Origin: Lunularia cruciata
Taxonomy: Eukaryota > Streptophyta > Marchantiopsida > Lunulariales > Lunulariaceae
Reading direction: 5' to 3'
DNA length: 64,000 bases
Assembly: GCA_948567375.1 (NCBI GenBank)
Contig: OX419756.1
Coordinates: forward strand, 43,848,333-43,912,332
Below, piece after piece: positions 1-12,424 of this stretch. Below the pieces are notes generated by a model, which saw nothing but the letters and a program-made list of their open reading frames with translations, was not told the DNA's origin and did no database searches. A program made the position numbers and the translations under genes. How positions within the stretch are numbered: the first letter of the stretch is position 1; each line of letters opens with the position of its first letter.

Positions 1-1189
1 CATCAGTGACAGGCGTAAGGGTAAGATCTAGTATTGCTCAATCGCCTCGATTAAGACGTGTGTCCCCTATTTAGTTAAATATTTGTTAATTTCATTCTGC
101 GTGCCATAAGAACTTTCAACCACAGAGCAGTGGCCGTCTCTTTTGAGCAAGGGCTGTCTCATTTACTTTGCAATTGAATTCGTCGACTGCATTATGAGCC
201 TTTCTCCCGATTTGGAATGTGGCTCTTCAAGAGGAGAGCAGTGAGCATCAGCCATAGGCTTCAGAGGACAACATTGTCCTATCCTATATGGAATTCCTCG
301 AAATTCTGGATTAGAAGAAATGGTAGATACGACTCCACTCATTCATACCATGATTGGGCCCCGGCACTTTCCCTTTCCTCTTCTGATGCCAAGGGCTCTT
401 GAGGCACCATTAGAAGATTCAGAGATCTTCGCTAAATTTCTATGTGCAAATCGCCTTTTTCCGAAGCGAATCGATGACGGACATACGTCGTAGTAAATGA
501 TAGGGACTTTGGTTATGGTGGAAACATTTGGGAAGATCTTTTCTGGATGACAGTCCTCTTTCATCGCTTACAATGATTGTCCTTTAACCAAATTAGTGGG
601 TTTGAACTTTGACCAGTCAGAACATGGTTGTGCAGATTCCGCAGAACGAACATATTTCCAGCAACGAACGCCCAATGTTGGACCCTTACGCAGTCAAAAG
701 AGTAAAATTCCAAATTGCAACGCAAGTAGATGTGGTGAGCTCTGAGAACTATACCTCTCGTTCTCCGGAACATTTCTCACTAACGGTTTGCCAACAGAAG
801 TAATTTCCGTCTATGCTTGAAATTCACGGAACTTGTTGAAATCTGCTGCCGTAGATCATGTGGCCAAAGTTGTCCGAGAGGCCAGAGTTGTAGAAGCTCG
901 CAGTCTGTTACAAGTACCTCACCACTTTCGAATGGGATCATCATGGCAGGCAAAATTGAAAGGATCGATGTGTATGGGTTGGGAAGATCTGCAGCGCGAG
1001 GAGTTCGAAGTATGGCAACTTCCCCTGGTATTTGTACTTACCGATGCCCTCGCCAAGTTACTAGAGCTACAAACCTTGTTGACTTCTTCCAACAATGTCA
1101 AGAGGGGCCTGACAGATGTGGAGCACAATGTCGTAAAGAGAGTAGAACTTTGTGAGCTCAAATATTAAGAAATTGAGCAATTTTTTTAG
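1..1189 (+). other. Upstream region of the hydrolase gene with a possible unresolved first exon
   Basis: I see no recognisable protein in the first 800 bases. From about 821 to 1165 a + strand frame stays open and includes a hydrophobic stretch around LPLVFVLTDALAKLLELQ (about 1018-1075). This could be the N-terminal membrane segment or leader of the downstream alpha/beta hydrolase, since animal EPHX4-type proteins carry an N-terminal membrane anchor. The next exon needs one leftover base. Two donors fit that phase: one at 1151, giving an intron of only 39 nt, and one at 972, giving a 218-nt intron. The first would be very short for a plant. I could not choose, so no first exon is annotated. 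Confidence 0.35.
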
Positions 1190-3325
1190 GTCAAGATACT
1201 ACAAGAGCACGGGTTCCTTACCCTACTGCTGGAGAGGTCGAATATGATGAAGAAGAGATTGTAGGTGGGGTTACGATCCGTCACGGCTATATGAATAACA
1301 GCGACATCAAAGTTCACTTCGTTGAGTGTGGAGATCCTGCAGGCAAACTGGTCAGTTTGGCTCATTCATTCTACTAATCTCGTGCCACAAATTTGGGGGT
1401 TCGTTTTTTATGAAAGAGTCACTTCAACGTTTGGTCGTGTAGATTCTCCATCTTTGATGTCTTTCCGGAACATGGATGTATTTTGTGAGCAATGCCTAAT
1501 TGGCCCTGTTGAACTACACAGGTGATTCTAGTTCACGGTTGGCCCAACTTTTGGTTCGTATGGAAGCATCAATTCAAGGCTTTGTCAGAAGCAGGGTACC
1601 ACGTCATTGCCCTCGATTTGAGGGGTTACAATTTGTCCTCAAAACCTGAAACTCTCGACTTTTTTGTTCGTCCAGCAATACTGGGTGATCTCGTGCGTTT
1701 TATTGACCACTTTGGAAATGGCAGGCCTGCCATCATGGTATGAGACACTTTACAACTGACAATGTGGTGCTGTCGAAGTCTGATGCAATTGGCACAATTG
1801 GAAGAGAATCTGTTGCATCTGAAATCCCTAAACTCGAGTTGTGATCAAACAGGTGGGGCACGATTGGGGATCAACTATTTCATGGTGTTTGGCTGAGGAC
1901 TATCCCAGCAAAGTTGAAAGATTGGTGACTGTCAACATGGGCCGTCTCACAGATTTCAGCAAAATACTGACTACACACCTATCGCAACTCCTCCGCTCTT
2001 GGTATATCGGTACGTGTCCCGTCTTCTCCATGCTTGGCAGCTGAACCTGATGCACTGCATTTGCGTCTAGCAAGAGAGAATCCATTTGACCGCTCCGGGT
2101 TTTTCCAGAGACCAAGTTACGGTATGTTTTTCCCAGGGGATGGGGTACTGTACTAACAATTCAATAGATTTTGGCGTCACATGCAGGTGCTTTTCAAATA
2201 CCCTATGTAGCAGAAGCGGCCATTGCTTATGACGGGTATACTACACAACCTGCAAACTTGCAGCCTATCTGCACAGCAAAGCTAAAAGTCCTTCTAATCA
2301 CTGGAAGTCGATCTCCATAACATCTCTCTTCTCTGCAAGCCGAGCTCCAAAGAATGTTATGGATCCGACGTTCATGTTTAGCGAATGCACTTTTAACCTG
2401 AAGTCACTGATATCCACCTGACTGAATTACCGTAAAGTCCAGTGGCTCTATTATCCAACTGTTCCACCACCTCAGTTGGGTTGAGTCTCTGGATTGGAAC
2501 GAAGCGTGCTGTGAGCCATGCACTTAGTGTCCAAATTTGGATTTGGTTGGGTCCTTCGAGAGCTAGTCTGGGGGAGTATTTATCCGGATAAGCACGTGGT
2601 CATGTCAGGAGCAATTGCGTGTAGTCCGGAATATGTTTAGCCAGCTCATCGACAAATGAAGAAGAACGTTTCGTTTCCTGCACGTACGGTGTCTATTTTG
2701 CGAAATGTCGTGAATAAATTGTTCCCTTCACTAATGCATGCAGGTGTTTGATCATAAGCGAGATTCTTAAAAGGAATATCCCATCCATGTCCAGCGCTGA
2801 CATTCAAAGGTTCACTCTCCTCACAACCTTGTCTTTGTCAGAATTATACTACCGTCATTGAATATTCTGTGCGGACAACGTTCAGAAAATTTCTTACACC
2901 GCCTTGGTTTATGGATCATTCGTTTTAACTGCAGGCATGTGATCGCATTCTCTAATCCAGGGGCTATAAAGGGTGGTTTATCCTTCTACCGGGCAGCCCT
3001 TCGAGGTCTTTGGCACACTCCGGACGGAAAAGTGCCCATGGTGAACACACCAGTAACTGTAGTCTGGGGTGACAAAGACAACTTCCTGCTTCCGATAGTC
3101 GCTGAGCCATCCAAGGACACGGCTCCAAATGCCAAAGTCGTGCATCTTCAAGAGGTGCGCTTACAATCTCCAGGATGATTTCCTCTGTGTTTGTCAAACA
3201 TGAAATTTAGCCACTGACAGTCGTGCTTGGTCTGTTGGACGCAGTGTGGACACTGGCCAATGTGGGATGACAGCAAGTTGTTCAACGAGCTTCTGTTGAA
3301 GATCATCGCAGCAGAAGAAGTATAG
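1190..3325 (+). CDS. Epoxide-hydrolase-like alpha/beta hydrolase (5' end incomplete)
   Basis: Seven exons join in frame: 1190-1350, 1522-1737, 1853-2009, 2187-2235, 2744-2809, 2935-3154 and 3245-3325, giving about 316 residues plus an unresolved N-terminus. All introns are GT-AG. The fold is that of soluble epoxide hydrolases and haloalkane dehalogenases. The oxyanion-hole motif HGWPNFW is at the start of exon 2, followed by LDLRGYNLSSKP. The nucleophile elbow VGHDWG, with the catalytic Asp, opens exon 3. The cap-domain signature FQIPYVAE is in exon 4. The acid is in WGDKDNF and the catalytic His in GHWPMW near the C-terminus, so the triad is complete. The family opens epoxides or hydrolyses related bonds; the substrate is unknown. 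It looks most like the EPHX4 type. Intron 3 holds a coding-looking stretch (2037-2124) that I treat as intronic because exon 4 continues the frame and the motif. Confidence 0.85.
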
Positions 3326-5040
3326 CTCGTTAAAAAGCTGTTAATGTAAGATACGGAAGAGAACTACAAGACACCCACTAAATGGCTACAAGTTTTAGAA
3401 TCGTGTTTCAGAAGCAGTCCTCACATTTTAGGGCCGGGAGCCAAAAGAGAGAAACGTATAATTCTAAATCAACACATGTAGATTTGAACAACTAGAACAC
3501 ACAACACCTTTAGCAGTATGACCCTGTCAGTGAACTTTATAAATTGTAGACTTTGCCTCGTGATCCATATGACAGTGGACGAAGTCATGTAATTTAAACA
3601 CGACTGGCTTATTATACTTCTTATATGATCAGCAGAACATAATCGTGAGGCTGAACGTTTGCGAAGAGTGGTCCGGAATTCCAATTTAAAGTAAGGTCGC
3701 AAAAGGTCCTGATAAAAGTAATGTTACATGAGCGAGTCAGGGTTAGATTCCCGAACTAATCAAAGGCAAGAGCTTTCTGTGAGCTTTCTTCGCCCAACTG
3801 GAGAAATTGTTCGTGAACCACAAAAGCCTTTTGACATTCAATGATAATAAAACCACCGAAGTTACTCACACTGGAAGGAAGAGCAAATACAGATTCAAAA
3901 TTATTGGGAAAATGATTTGGCATATTTCACCCAGTGTGAGGTGACTTTGCGCTCTGTAATGGATGCTGTTTAACTCACTGTACCGCACAGATGATTGACG
4001 TTAGAAATAAGTTATTAGAAATATATAGAGCCGCTAGAAATATGTTATTCTGGCACTCGGTGAAGATCATGCCAACCGTGTGAGGACAAACTTGTAAACA
4101 CCAGGTTTTCTCCGACAATTTCTGGCCTTAGCTTATGCTAGTGATACTTTTGATTCGCAAACAAAAAAGTATCGACGGACCAAAGTACGCGCGAGCTTGC
4201 AAGTAAGGTACTATTGCTTGAATGACGTACGGTTTTGAGTAAAGCAATCCTGGAAGCTCATCCTTTGTCCGTGTCGGCCAATCCCAGAGATATAACGTGA
4301 TCCCATCAAACCGAAGATTTCAGAAGTTGGATTGATCTTGCTTACTATGAGTGATTCGGACTTAGATACTGTCGATTGGACGCCTAAGAGTTTTCTATTG
4401 CAGGCTTTAACAGGAGAGAAAGCCTAAATTTTGGCTACCGTGACAAAAGAACATCATCAGTCGTGTCACTTTTCGTTTGGGAGAACGTGGTGGCGCATAG
4501 AACAACACTAGTATATGCAAAAGCACGCAGCACATCCGGGCCGGAAGGATTGAATCCATCACCGCACGATAATGATGATGTTTACCATACCTATGAAGGG
4601 TTTTTATGTTGCCCAACAGTGGGCAACTAAAAGTCCAGACGTATGAGTACAGAATAGTTCGGGTCTCTGAGCTGAGGCCTGTAATAGGTGTGGGTTGGGT
4701 GCTTACATTCCTTATCGTTTTCATGTTGTTTGGGGGCTTTTTGCGACCTTCGTGTCCCAAACACAGAGGGTTCCTTTCAAACAGGTAATGCATGTGGGAG
4801 AAGACATAGAATTCTCATTAATTCATCTACCAGTCCTTCCTTACCACGTACGTTTTCATGATTTTGGCTTGAGGATGCTAGGACTTAGAGTGGTTGCACC
4901 GAGATTCCAACATATACTCGTATGGGGTTATGGCCCATAACGCTCTATTGGGCTAATAATCACCTCAGTAAGGAATCTTATCAGATTTGTGTTTGACACA
5001 AATTTGATAGTAGTCAACTCAAGTCTCCTGCTGCTGTAAT
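3326..5040. other. Intergenic stretch, nothing recognised
   Basis: Only short open frames occur, the longest about 128 codons on the - strand (4407-4793) with no familiar motif. There is no RNA gene or clear repeat. The 3' untranslated region of the hydrolase gene presumably lies in the first few hundred bases. Confidence 0.4.
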
Positions 5041-5130
5041 TTGGGGCTTAGTCCCATTTTACCTTTTTCATCCCTCGCTTGTACGGCTTGATGGGGTCTT
5101 CCCATCCTTCATTTTTTCTACGCGGTCGTC
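5041..5130 (+). repeat. Dispersed hairpin-bearing tail, copy 1
   Basis: The segment starts with a near-palindrome (GGGGCTTAGTCCC), then a pyrimidine-rich stretch, a second hairpin (GATGGGGTCTTCCCATC) and finally CTACGCGGTCG. The same order is found at the 3' end of the non-LTR element at 13262 (reverse strand) and in part at 19215, 22981, 31524 and 31981. It is probably the 3' tail of that family or of short elements sharing it. The sequence upstream does not match the long element, so this is either a very truncated insertion or a SINE-like relative. Confidence 0.6.
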
Positions 5131-7050
5131 CTTTTTCTCCGCTGTAATTGACCTTTGCGGTCCGGATTCTGTAGGGCATGTCACATTGTTTACACATCCT
5201 CTAAGACAGATCGCAACCAAACAACCCGGTTGACGTACATAAGCTGGTTTTGTTCGGTTGCTCAACCACTTGCCGATCAGTAAAGTTTGTGTGAGCAAAC
5301 ACAATCGCAAAAATGGGGTCGACAGCTTCCCAACATCAACTTGTGACAAACCCTCCCATTCGTTTCTGTATTTTCAAATTTATCGAGATGAAATAATCCT
5401 AGTCGTTCTCACTTTTAGGCACATATACCATTTATGTAGGATTCTTATCTGTCTCGCAAGAAGTCTTACGATCAGATTCACGAGGATCTCTCGAAGTGGC
5501 AAAATAAGAATAAACCTGTACTGCTACAGCATTTTGAAAAGAAGTCTTGAACAGTTCATCGGATTTGGTGGCTTCTCGCGGCCATGCGGAAATAGTGTGA
5601 TGTGCGAAATATCCTATAAATTTCAACTGTGTTGGTGATGGAATACGTTTCTAGAAATACTATTCTAGAATTTTTTATATCGAGACGATTACGAGTAGGT
5701 TTGTTTTACTTTTTTGAGGATCATCAGCAATAAGATCGATGCAAGCGTACAATCCCACAAAAGGAGTACTACAGTACTGCTGATGCCAAATGCAATACAG
5801 TACCTGTCGATCAGGATGGAGTTGAATCTATTCGTGAAGCTTGCCACGTGTAGCCTGGATGGAATCGCCTTTCCTCCTGGTCCGCTGGATTAGTTCATCC
5901 GCGTCCACACGTCGGAAGGGGCTGTACAGTTCCGAAGAGCTGATTTACCTCGCGGTGAAAGACAGAGACTGGTGGGGTGAGAAAATGCGACGGGTTGACG
6001 TCCACCACAACCCGAAATGCCCGCGGTTGGGCCATACATGGTCCGTCATCAGTTACCACTAGCGCAGCGTCCACAAGTTCTCACTCCTCTCCTCCACTCT
6101 CCGTTCGTTCCTTCTATTTTCGAACGAGTCACTTCTCCAGATTCTCCTTATTTTCTACAAGAGCTTTACGACGATGAATGGGCTGACACATCTTCTCTTT
6201 GTTTAGCGCGCCTGTCCCCGCGCGAACCTGAAGGGTTTGCCTGCGCGTGGCCAATTACAGCCATATGCTGAAGGGTTGAAAGAAGGAAGGAATCAAGAAT
6301 ACACTCGGCACGGGAACTTGATGCTGCTGCTTCTATAAACTTGGTGATAATTATCGAATGCGGAGATTTTGATCTGTTCTTGCGGGCTGAGGGCCGGGCA
6401 CGGAGCTTTCCAATCAGAGTCGGCGCGAGGGGAGCGTGACTGAGTTTGTGGCGTGAGAAAGAGGAGATGGCTTTTGTATAATTGGATTTTGCTTGCGAAT
6501 TGAGTTTTCGTGGGGCTGGGGAGAATTGGTTTGAGTGTGGAGTGTTGCCAAGAAGCGAAAGCGGCAGGTAGGTAGGCATTGAGGTGAGGAGGAAGATTGT
6601 GTGTGGAGAGAGCAGGTACCAGGAGGTCAGAGAATGCCTGGCAGCAGACTGTATTGGCAGTGGGGAGCGTTTCATGTAAGGGTTTTACAGCAAGGAACAC
6701 CTTCGGACGGACGAGTATCTTTGGTGAGGGTCCCGCGATGCCATATATTTCCGGAAAGATGTCCGATGATTGACATGCGTGAGTAATTTGCTCAAATATC
6801 TCTCGACTTTTTGCTATTGGAACCGAATCCAGAGCCGAAGCAAGTAACTCAACGAGAGCTGAAGTCTCCATGGACAGGGATGGCAACGTTTACATCCTAT
6901 AGCGATGATAATTCAACCGGACTGATCAGAAGATGTAAAGTCGATCATCAATTTGAGAAGCAGTCCTATTGAAACTCTCCGAATCACCCATGCTGAAGAA
7001 ATCCGGGCGGTGTTCAAAAGACTTGATTAGCTGCAAGTGTGGAAACCCGC
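5131..7050 (+). promoter_or_regulatory. Probable promoter and 5' leader region of PDK
   Basis: This stretch has no gene on its own evidence. From about 6060 to 6170 it is CT-rich (TTCTCACTCCTCTCCTCCAC), as plant 5' leaders often are, and 6380-6620 is G/A-rich with several possible splice donors. A long reverse-strand frame (6293-6886) has no recognisable motif and looks like chance coding in GC-richer leader sequence. I infer that the PDK transcript starts somewhere in 5900-6600 and that a 5'-UTR intron may be present. No TATA box could be assigned. Confidence 0.3.
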
Positions 7051-10000
7051 ATGCCTGCGAAGGCGTCTTCAGTAATGGCTGCTCGAAGGTTAGCTGAGAC
7101 GTTGTCTAGAAATCTAGTGGAGGATATTTACAGGTGCAGTTTTAAGAAGCAGACTGGTGTCAGTCTGAAGTACATGATGGATTTTGGTGCATATCCCACC
7201 AGCAGAAATCTGATGGTGTCTGCTCAGTTTCTCCATAAGGAACTTCCTGTGAGGTTAGCGCATCGCGTTACAGAGCTTGAAAACTTGCCACATAGTCTAT
7301 CCACGAAAGCTCCAGTGCTGACGGTAAATTCAAATCTTTCTCCGGTCACGCATGCAACATTTGCTTTTACAGTATACATAGGTCTCATTTGCAGGGCAGT
7401 AGATTTCAGGATCGCATATGTTCCGGAAACAATCCCGAGAGGACTTAAAACTCTGCTCTTTCTTGTCGTGCATTTGTCCAAATTTAGTGAGTAGGGAATC
7501 TAATCTTATCGAAATTCGGTCGACTTTTATGTGTTGTTCCCACTACCACTCTAGTTGCTGAATATTTCATTTCTGAACCTAAGGTTCACTTATATAACAT
7601 CAACATTAATATAAATCTGCATATCATGTCACATATCTGCAGGGACTACTTATCATCTGTTTCAATTATGTCTTTACTTCGGCTTACCTTGGTATTGTTA
7701 GTTTCACTTAATTTCCATTTCCTTAGATGCAATTCACTTCGATTTACACACGTGCATGCCTGCACTTTATATGCACTTAGTGGGTTGTGGATTCCCCGTT
7801 CGAAGAACGGGGAATCCACATTATGCTCTCATTTCCTATATATCATTTCACATATATTACCATACTGTTGTTTGGGAGTCCTTCTTGACTTCTGAATTCA
7901 TATATATACTGTATACTTCACCTTCACCTTCATTCACTTCATCTCTGCTTTTCCCGCTTCAGTTGACTCATCCCCTTCCCGTGCAGCGCTGAAGTTTTCT
8001 TGCTCCACTCTTGTATCACTAGTGGACCTCTGCTTGACTCTTTCTCATTGTTGTGTCCTGGACTTTCTCTCTACTAATGAATGTTTGTGATTTCAGGGAT
8101 CCATCAGGTATGTCTCGATTTCTTCCCTCATCTGACTCATATGGATCCTTTTCTTTCTGGACTGATCCTCATTATGTGGCTAAGACTCCAGTGCTTAAGT
8201 GCATGCCTGCACTTTTGCTTGCCCTCGCTTTCCACACTTCCACCTCTGTTCTTTTTGACATTCCCATTACTTTTGAGTGGCACTTGAGGGGAGCAACCGA
8301 GTTTGCCTTGGCACTCATGAGTTTTCGAGCAGAAACTCGGTATGAGGGGTACTGACAATTGCTCAGCTACTTCGGCACTGCGTGAGGCACTGATGAAGTC
8401 GCAGGTGTTTTCGTGAAGGTTTACTATGGCCGCCTTCTGCTTCCTCTTTGCTGTTTAGCGTCTCAGGAGCACAAGCGTGATATACTTTATATCCTGTCCT
8501 TTTTCGCTTCGCTCTCCTTACCCTGTTACACTTCGACAGGTTTCTGCAGCCACACCATCCTAAAGCTCTCGAATTGTTCCACTCCTCCATTCCCCAGCTA
8601 ATTCACTCCCTATTATTTTCCCTTCGCTCTTTGCCTGATTCATGGGACCTCTTGTGTATACAGTGTTCCTACCCGACTCCAGCCCAAGTTTTTTATTTTA
8701 TCGTTCATGCACTGCTTACTGGCAGTCTTTTACATAGCGTTACCTATTTCTCGCAGTTGTTTGCATAGAGTTCTCAATTTCATGGTGGTTTACTAGTCTG
8801 TTAGCCATATGTTATTCTCAACTTGTTTCAATTATGGCTTTGCTTCAAGTTACATTCGATGCATTCTACTTGATGGATTTCTCACTATTCTAGCATTGTC
8901 AATTATGTACATTTTGCTTCTCGATCATGTGCACCTCATGAGTTCTGGATAACCCGTTCCCAGAACGGCATCTGTTCTCGTATACCTATATATTATCGGG
9001 CAGAGACATGTCTTGGCACTCATGAGTTTTCGAGCAGAAACTCGGTATGAGTACTGACAATTGCTCAGCTACTTCGGCACTGCGTGAGGCACTGATGAAG
9101 TCGCAGGTGTTTTTGTGAAGGTTTACAATGGCCGCCTTCTGCTTCCTCTTTGCTGTTAAGCGTCTCAGGACTCAAGCGTCCATAGCGCTTGTTGTGATAT
9201 ACTTTATATCCTGTCCTTTTTTGCTTCGCTCTCGTTACCCTGTTACACTTCAACAGGTTTCTGCAGCCACACCATCCTATAGCTCTCGCATTGTTCCACT
9301 CCTCCATTCCTCAGCTAATTCCCTCCCTATTATTTTTCCTTCGCTCTTTGCCTGATTCATGGGACCTCTTGTGTATACAGTGTTCCTACCTGACTCCAGC
9401 CCACGTTTTTTATTTTTATTGTTCACGCACTGCTTACTGACAGTCTTTTACATAGTGTTACGTATTTCTCGCAGTTGTTTGCCTAGAGTTCTCAATTTCA
9501 TGGTGGTTTACTAGTCTGTTAGCCATATGTTATTCTCAATTTGTTTCAATTATGCCTTTGCTTCAAGATACATTTGATGCATTCTACCTTATGGATTTCT
9601 CACTATTCTAGCATTGTCAATTATGTACATCTTGCTTATCGATCATTTGCACCTCATGAGTTCTGGATAACCCGTTCTGGGAACGGCATCTGTTCTTGTA
9701 TACCTATATATTATCGGGCAGAGACATGTGTCGTTGCGCCACTACAACTCCCTGGTTTATCTACAGTAATGGATATGCCGTGCTGTCATATGTACTTTTG
9801 TTCTCAACTAGTCTCCCTGATTCAGTGAAGACTTGTCCTTTGTTATTCCTGTCAGCTCCAGTTGATGCCTCCTTCAATTCATCTGGTTAAACTCCTTGTA
9901 GAACTGGCTATCATCAAATGAACTAAATGAGAGTCACCAATATCAGTGCAACTGACAGGTATTTCACAACAGCTTTGAATGTAATGATCAATTGAATGAG

Positions 10001-12424
10001 CTCTCAAGCTCGTGTATTCTTTAGCTAAACTCATCCCCGTGCATATACCTTGGTAGTGCTTCCTGCATTCATGCCTGACAACCACGCGATTCACATCGAC
10101 TGTTTGTTTGCAACATCCAGGAACGTGCTGGAGTTTTCACTAAAGCTAATATAACGATCAACTCAATTAGATTACACCTTTCCAAATATTTGGAACTGAC
10201 TGACGTCGATGATTTACATCAGCAAGACAACATGACTTTTAACCATCATGCAGATATTTTTACTGGCTATGTATTACTGATGTGTGAATGATGGTTTTGA
10301 GGGATTTACTCTCATACCTGGATCATTGTGTGACATGACATGACATGGTGACCGTATGTGGGTATAGAATTGTTTGATGAACGGGTTCCATATTCATGCA
10401 CTCAATATATTAGTCACTGATGAAGTATATGTTAAGTCACATCCCTCTGGAGTTCTCATCTCTTCGAAGTTTTGGTCTCTTGCTGCTTGCTTTCACTTGT
10501 TTGTCCTAGTGTGTCATTTGGTTCGTTGGTTGTTGAGAGTTGAGAAGTTGATTTTCTGTTATCTTTTCATCACGTCTAATGCCTTCGCAATATGTCTGGT
10601 TGGACGGATAAAGCTTTGAAGTATTAAATACGTCACATACATTACTTGCAACTGTTTGATTGAGCGATGGTACATACGTTTATATTTTACAGGTACGTGA
10701 TTGGTATGTGGACTCATTCAAGGACTTGCGGAGCTTTGCAGAAATACGAAACTTGTCAGACGAATATCGTTTCACAGAGCTTATTACCCAAATCAAAACA
10801 CGGCACAATAATGTTATGCCAACCATGGCCATGGGCATACAGGAGCTGAAGGAGGATCTCGGAAGAAAAGTTGGGCTAAACGAGCTACCCGAAATTCATC
10901 AGTTTCTGGATCGATTTTACATGTCGCGTATTGGAATTCGTATGCTAATTGGTACATGACTAGCCACTATTTCAGATCTCCATGTTGTTCAGAGGTACTA
11001 CTCGTAGGTACTCGGGTGTTTGACTGCCTTGCTCGCTCTTATTTCTGCCGAGTGCATTGAAGGTAGGTTGTGAGTTTCAGCGAAAGCCTACGCTAATGCT
11101 ACTTACTATCGCAGGACAACATGTAGCCCTACATCAGGAGAATCCACCTGCTGGGTACATTGGCCTTATTTGCACTAAAGTTTCACCAGTTGAAGTTGCC
11201 CAAAATGCCATTGATGACGCTCGATCAGCTTGCATGAGGACGTACGGAAGTGCTCCTGAAGTACACGTATATGGGGATCCCAACTTTTCATTTGCGTAAG
11301 TTTTTGTTTCTCTCTGTCCAGCGTACAGAAAGTGGTGTGCAGCTACCATTGAACAGCTACTTCATATCTTCTTTGTTCCTCTCTAATCTTTTATCTTTCG
11401 AGATTATCACCAGGAGTTAGCTGATACTTGACATTCAATAAAACTTGCATGCAACTTAACTGAACCTGATTCTGTCCACGGAATCACTCAGTTGGAAATT
11501 TTTGCAGTCTGTCATCCATATAAAGGTAGGAGAGCGCGTCGATTGAGTGTCTTAAGTTCTTTACTAACATGGCTGGTACTTGGTTTCAGTTATGTACCAA
11601 CGCATCTACATCAGATGCTTTTCGAGCTGGTCAAGAACTCGCTGCGTGCTGTGCAAGAAAGATTTATGGACGCCGATCATGATTGTCCTCCCATAAGGGT
11701 TGTTGTTGCCGATGGCATTGAAGACGTTACAATCAAAGTGAGTCATGCTTGAAGCAGATGCTTGACTTCATCGTCACGAGTACGGAACGCATCTTGATTA
11801 GTTAGTCAGCTTTTCCTCCTCTAGTGAAGTTTCTGAGCTCATTTCTTGTATACCTAAATGAAATGTAGTCAAGTTATCATCCTAACCTCTTCGCCCCATG
11901 TTTTCCTGCACGCTTCATTCAAATGGATCCGTAATTCTAATTCGCCTCATTACACTGACCATCGAGTCCGACAGATTTCTGATGAAGGAGGTGGTATTCC
12001 AAGAAGTGGGCTTCCAAAAATCTGGACATATCTTTATAGTACCGCGAAATCACCATTGGCAGACGAGGGAAGGAAGCTTCAAGAGACTCCCAGTATTATG
12101 GCTGGGTATGGGTATGGCTTGCCAGTTAGTCGTCTTTACGCGAGATACTTTGGCGGTGACTTGCAGGTCATATCCATGGAAGGATACGGTAAGATGTGAT
12201 CCACGCAACTTTTTATACTTTGTCATCGGTATTCCCAAACGTCCTTATCTCAGCATGTATAATATCAATTTGAACCTCTCGTATGTTAACACGGAAACTA
12301 GAGCGTTTAGGGGATTGTTTGCCCGTACGTAACTTTCTCTAAGTTTCGTTAACGTTATTGTACAGGAACGGATGCTTATCTTCATCTAAATCGGCTTGGC
12401 AACGTGCAAGAGCCTCTCCCCTGA
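7051..12424 (+). CDS. PDK: Mitochondrial pyruvate dehydrogenase kinase
   Basis: Six exons (7051-7323, 10693-10951, 11115-11295, 11590-11737, 11975-12188, 12366-12424) total 1134 nt and close in frame to 377 residues, close to other plant PDKs. The enzyme phosphorylates the E1-alpha subunit of the mitochondrial pyruvate dehydrogenase complex and shuts it down. Motifs are in the expected order: the [14 protein letters not shown] opening, [59 protein letters not shown], the N-box [13 protein letters not shown], the G1 box [13 protein letters not shown], the G2 box [20 protein letters not shown], and a C-terminus ending in [11 protein letters not shown]. This is the GHKL (histidine-kinase-like) ATP fold. 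All introns are GT-AG. Start ATG 7051 is preferred for length; an in-frame ATG at 7075 is the alternative. The gene looks intact. Its first intron is 3.4 kb and filled with tandem repeats, while the other four are 163-294 nt. Confidence 0.96.
7640..8303 (+). repeat. Diverged first unit of the PDK intron-1 repeat
   Basis: This stretch of PDK intron 1 shares scattered blocks with the two units that follow: the GTTTCAATTATG.CTTTACTTC block near 7660, and a hairpin with GTTC/GAAC stem ends at 7786-7820 in the matching place. It is clearly older than the next two units. The rest of this part of the intron is AT- and pyrimidine-rich with no coding evidence. Confidence 0.5.
7786..7820. repeat. Perfect hairpin, 16-bp arms and 3-nt loop
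   Basis: The left arm TGTGGATTCCCCGTTC (7786-7801), loop GAA and right arm GAACGGGGAATCCACA (7805-7820) pair without mismatch. It lies at the position where the two later repeat units carry shorter versions with the stem core CCGTTC/GAACGG. Confidence 0.9.
8304..9010 (+). repeat. Tandem repeat unit 1 in PDK intron 1
   Basis: A unit of roughly 708 bp beginning CTTGGCACTCATGAGTTTTC and ending CGGGCAGAGACATG. It is followed at once by a very similar second unit, differing by scattered substitutions and small indels. The block at 8298-8341 has 9-bp inverted arms (ACCGAGTTT and AAACTCGGT). A diverged relative lies at 23225-23580, so this is a dispersed repeat family and not only a local duplication. 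No protein is encoded. Confidence 0.8.
9011..9728 (+). repeat. Tandem repeat unit 2 in PDK intron 1
   Basis: Nearly identical copy of the preceding unit, in the same orientation. The left arm of the inverted repeat found at 8298 is missing because the unit joins the end of unit 1 directly. The hairpin at 9672-9686 has the same stem as the one at 8954-8968 but the opposite loop (TGG instead of CCA). The remainder of the intron, 9729-10692, is unique-looking sequence with no feature I can name. Confidence 0.8.

Noticed and set aside
2037-2124. Coding-looking stretch in hydrolase intron 3, considered as an exon
   Set aside because: The exons at 1853-2009 and 2187-2235 join in phase to give the family motif YIGAFQIPYVAE, so it is left in the intron.
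3731-3765. AGGGTTAGATTCCCGAACT, resembling a tRNA T-arm
   Set aside because: No matching acceptor, D or anticodon arm could be found around it.
6166-6886. Overlapping reverse-strand frames of 169 and 197 codons
   Set aside because: No motif, overlapping each other in different frames, and lying in the likely PDK leader region; chance frames in GC-richer DNA.
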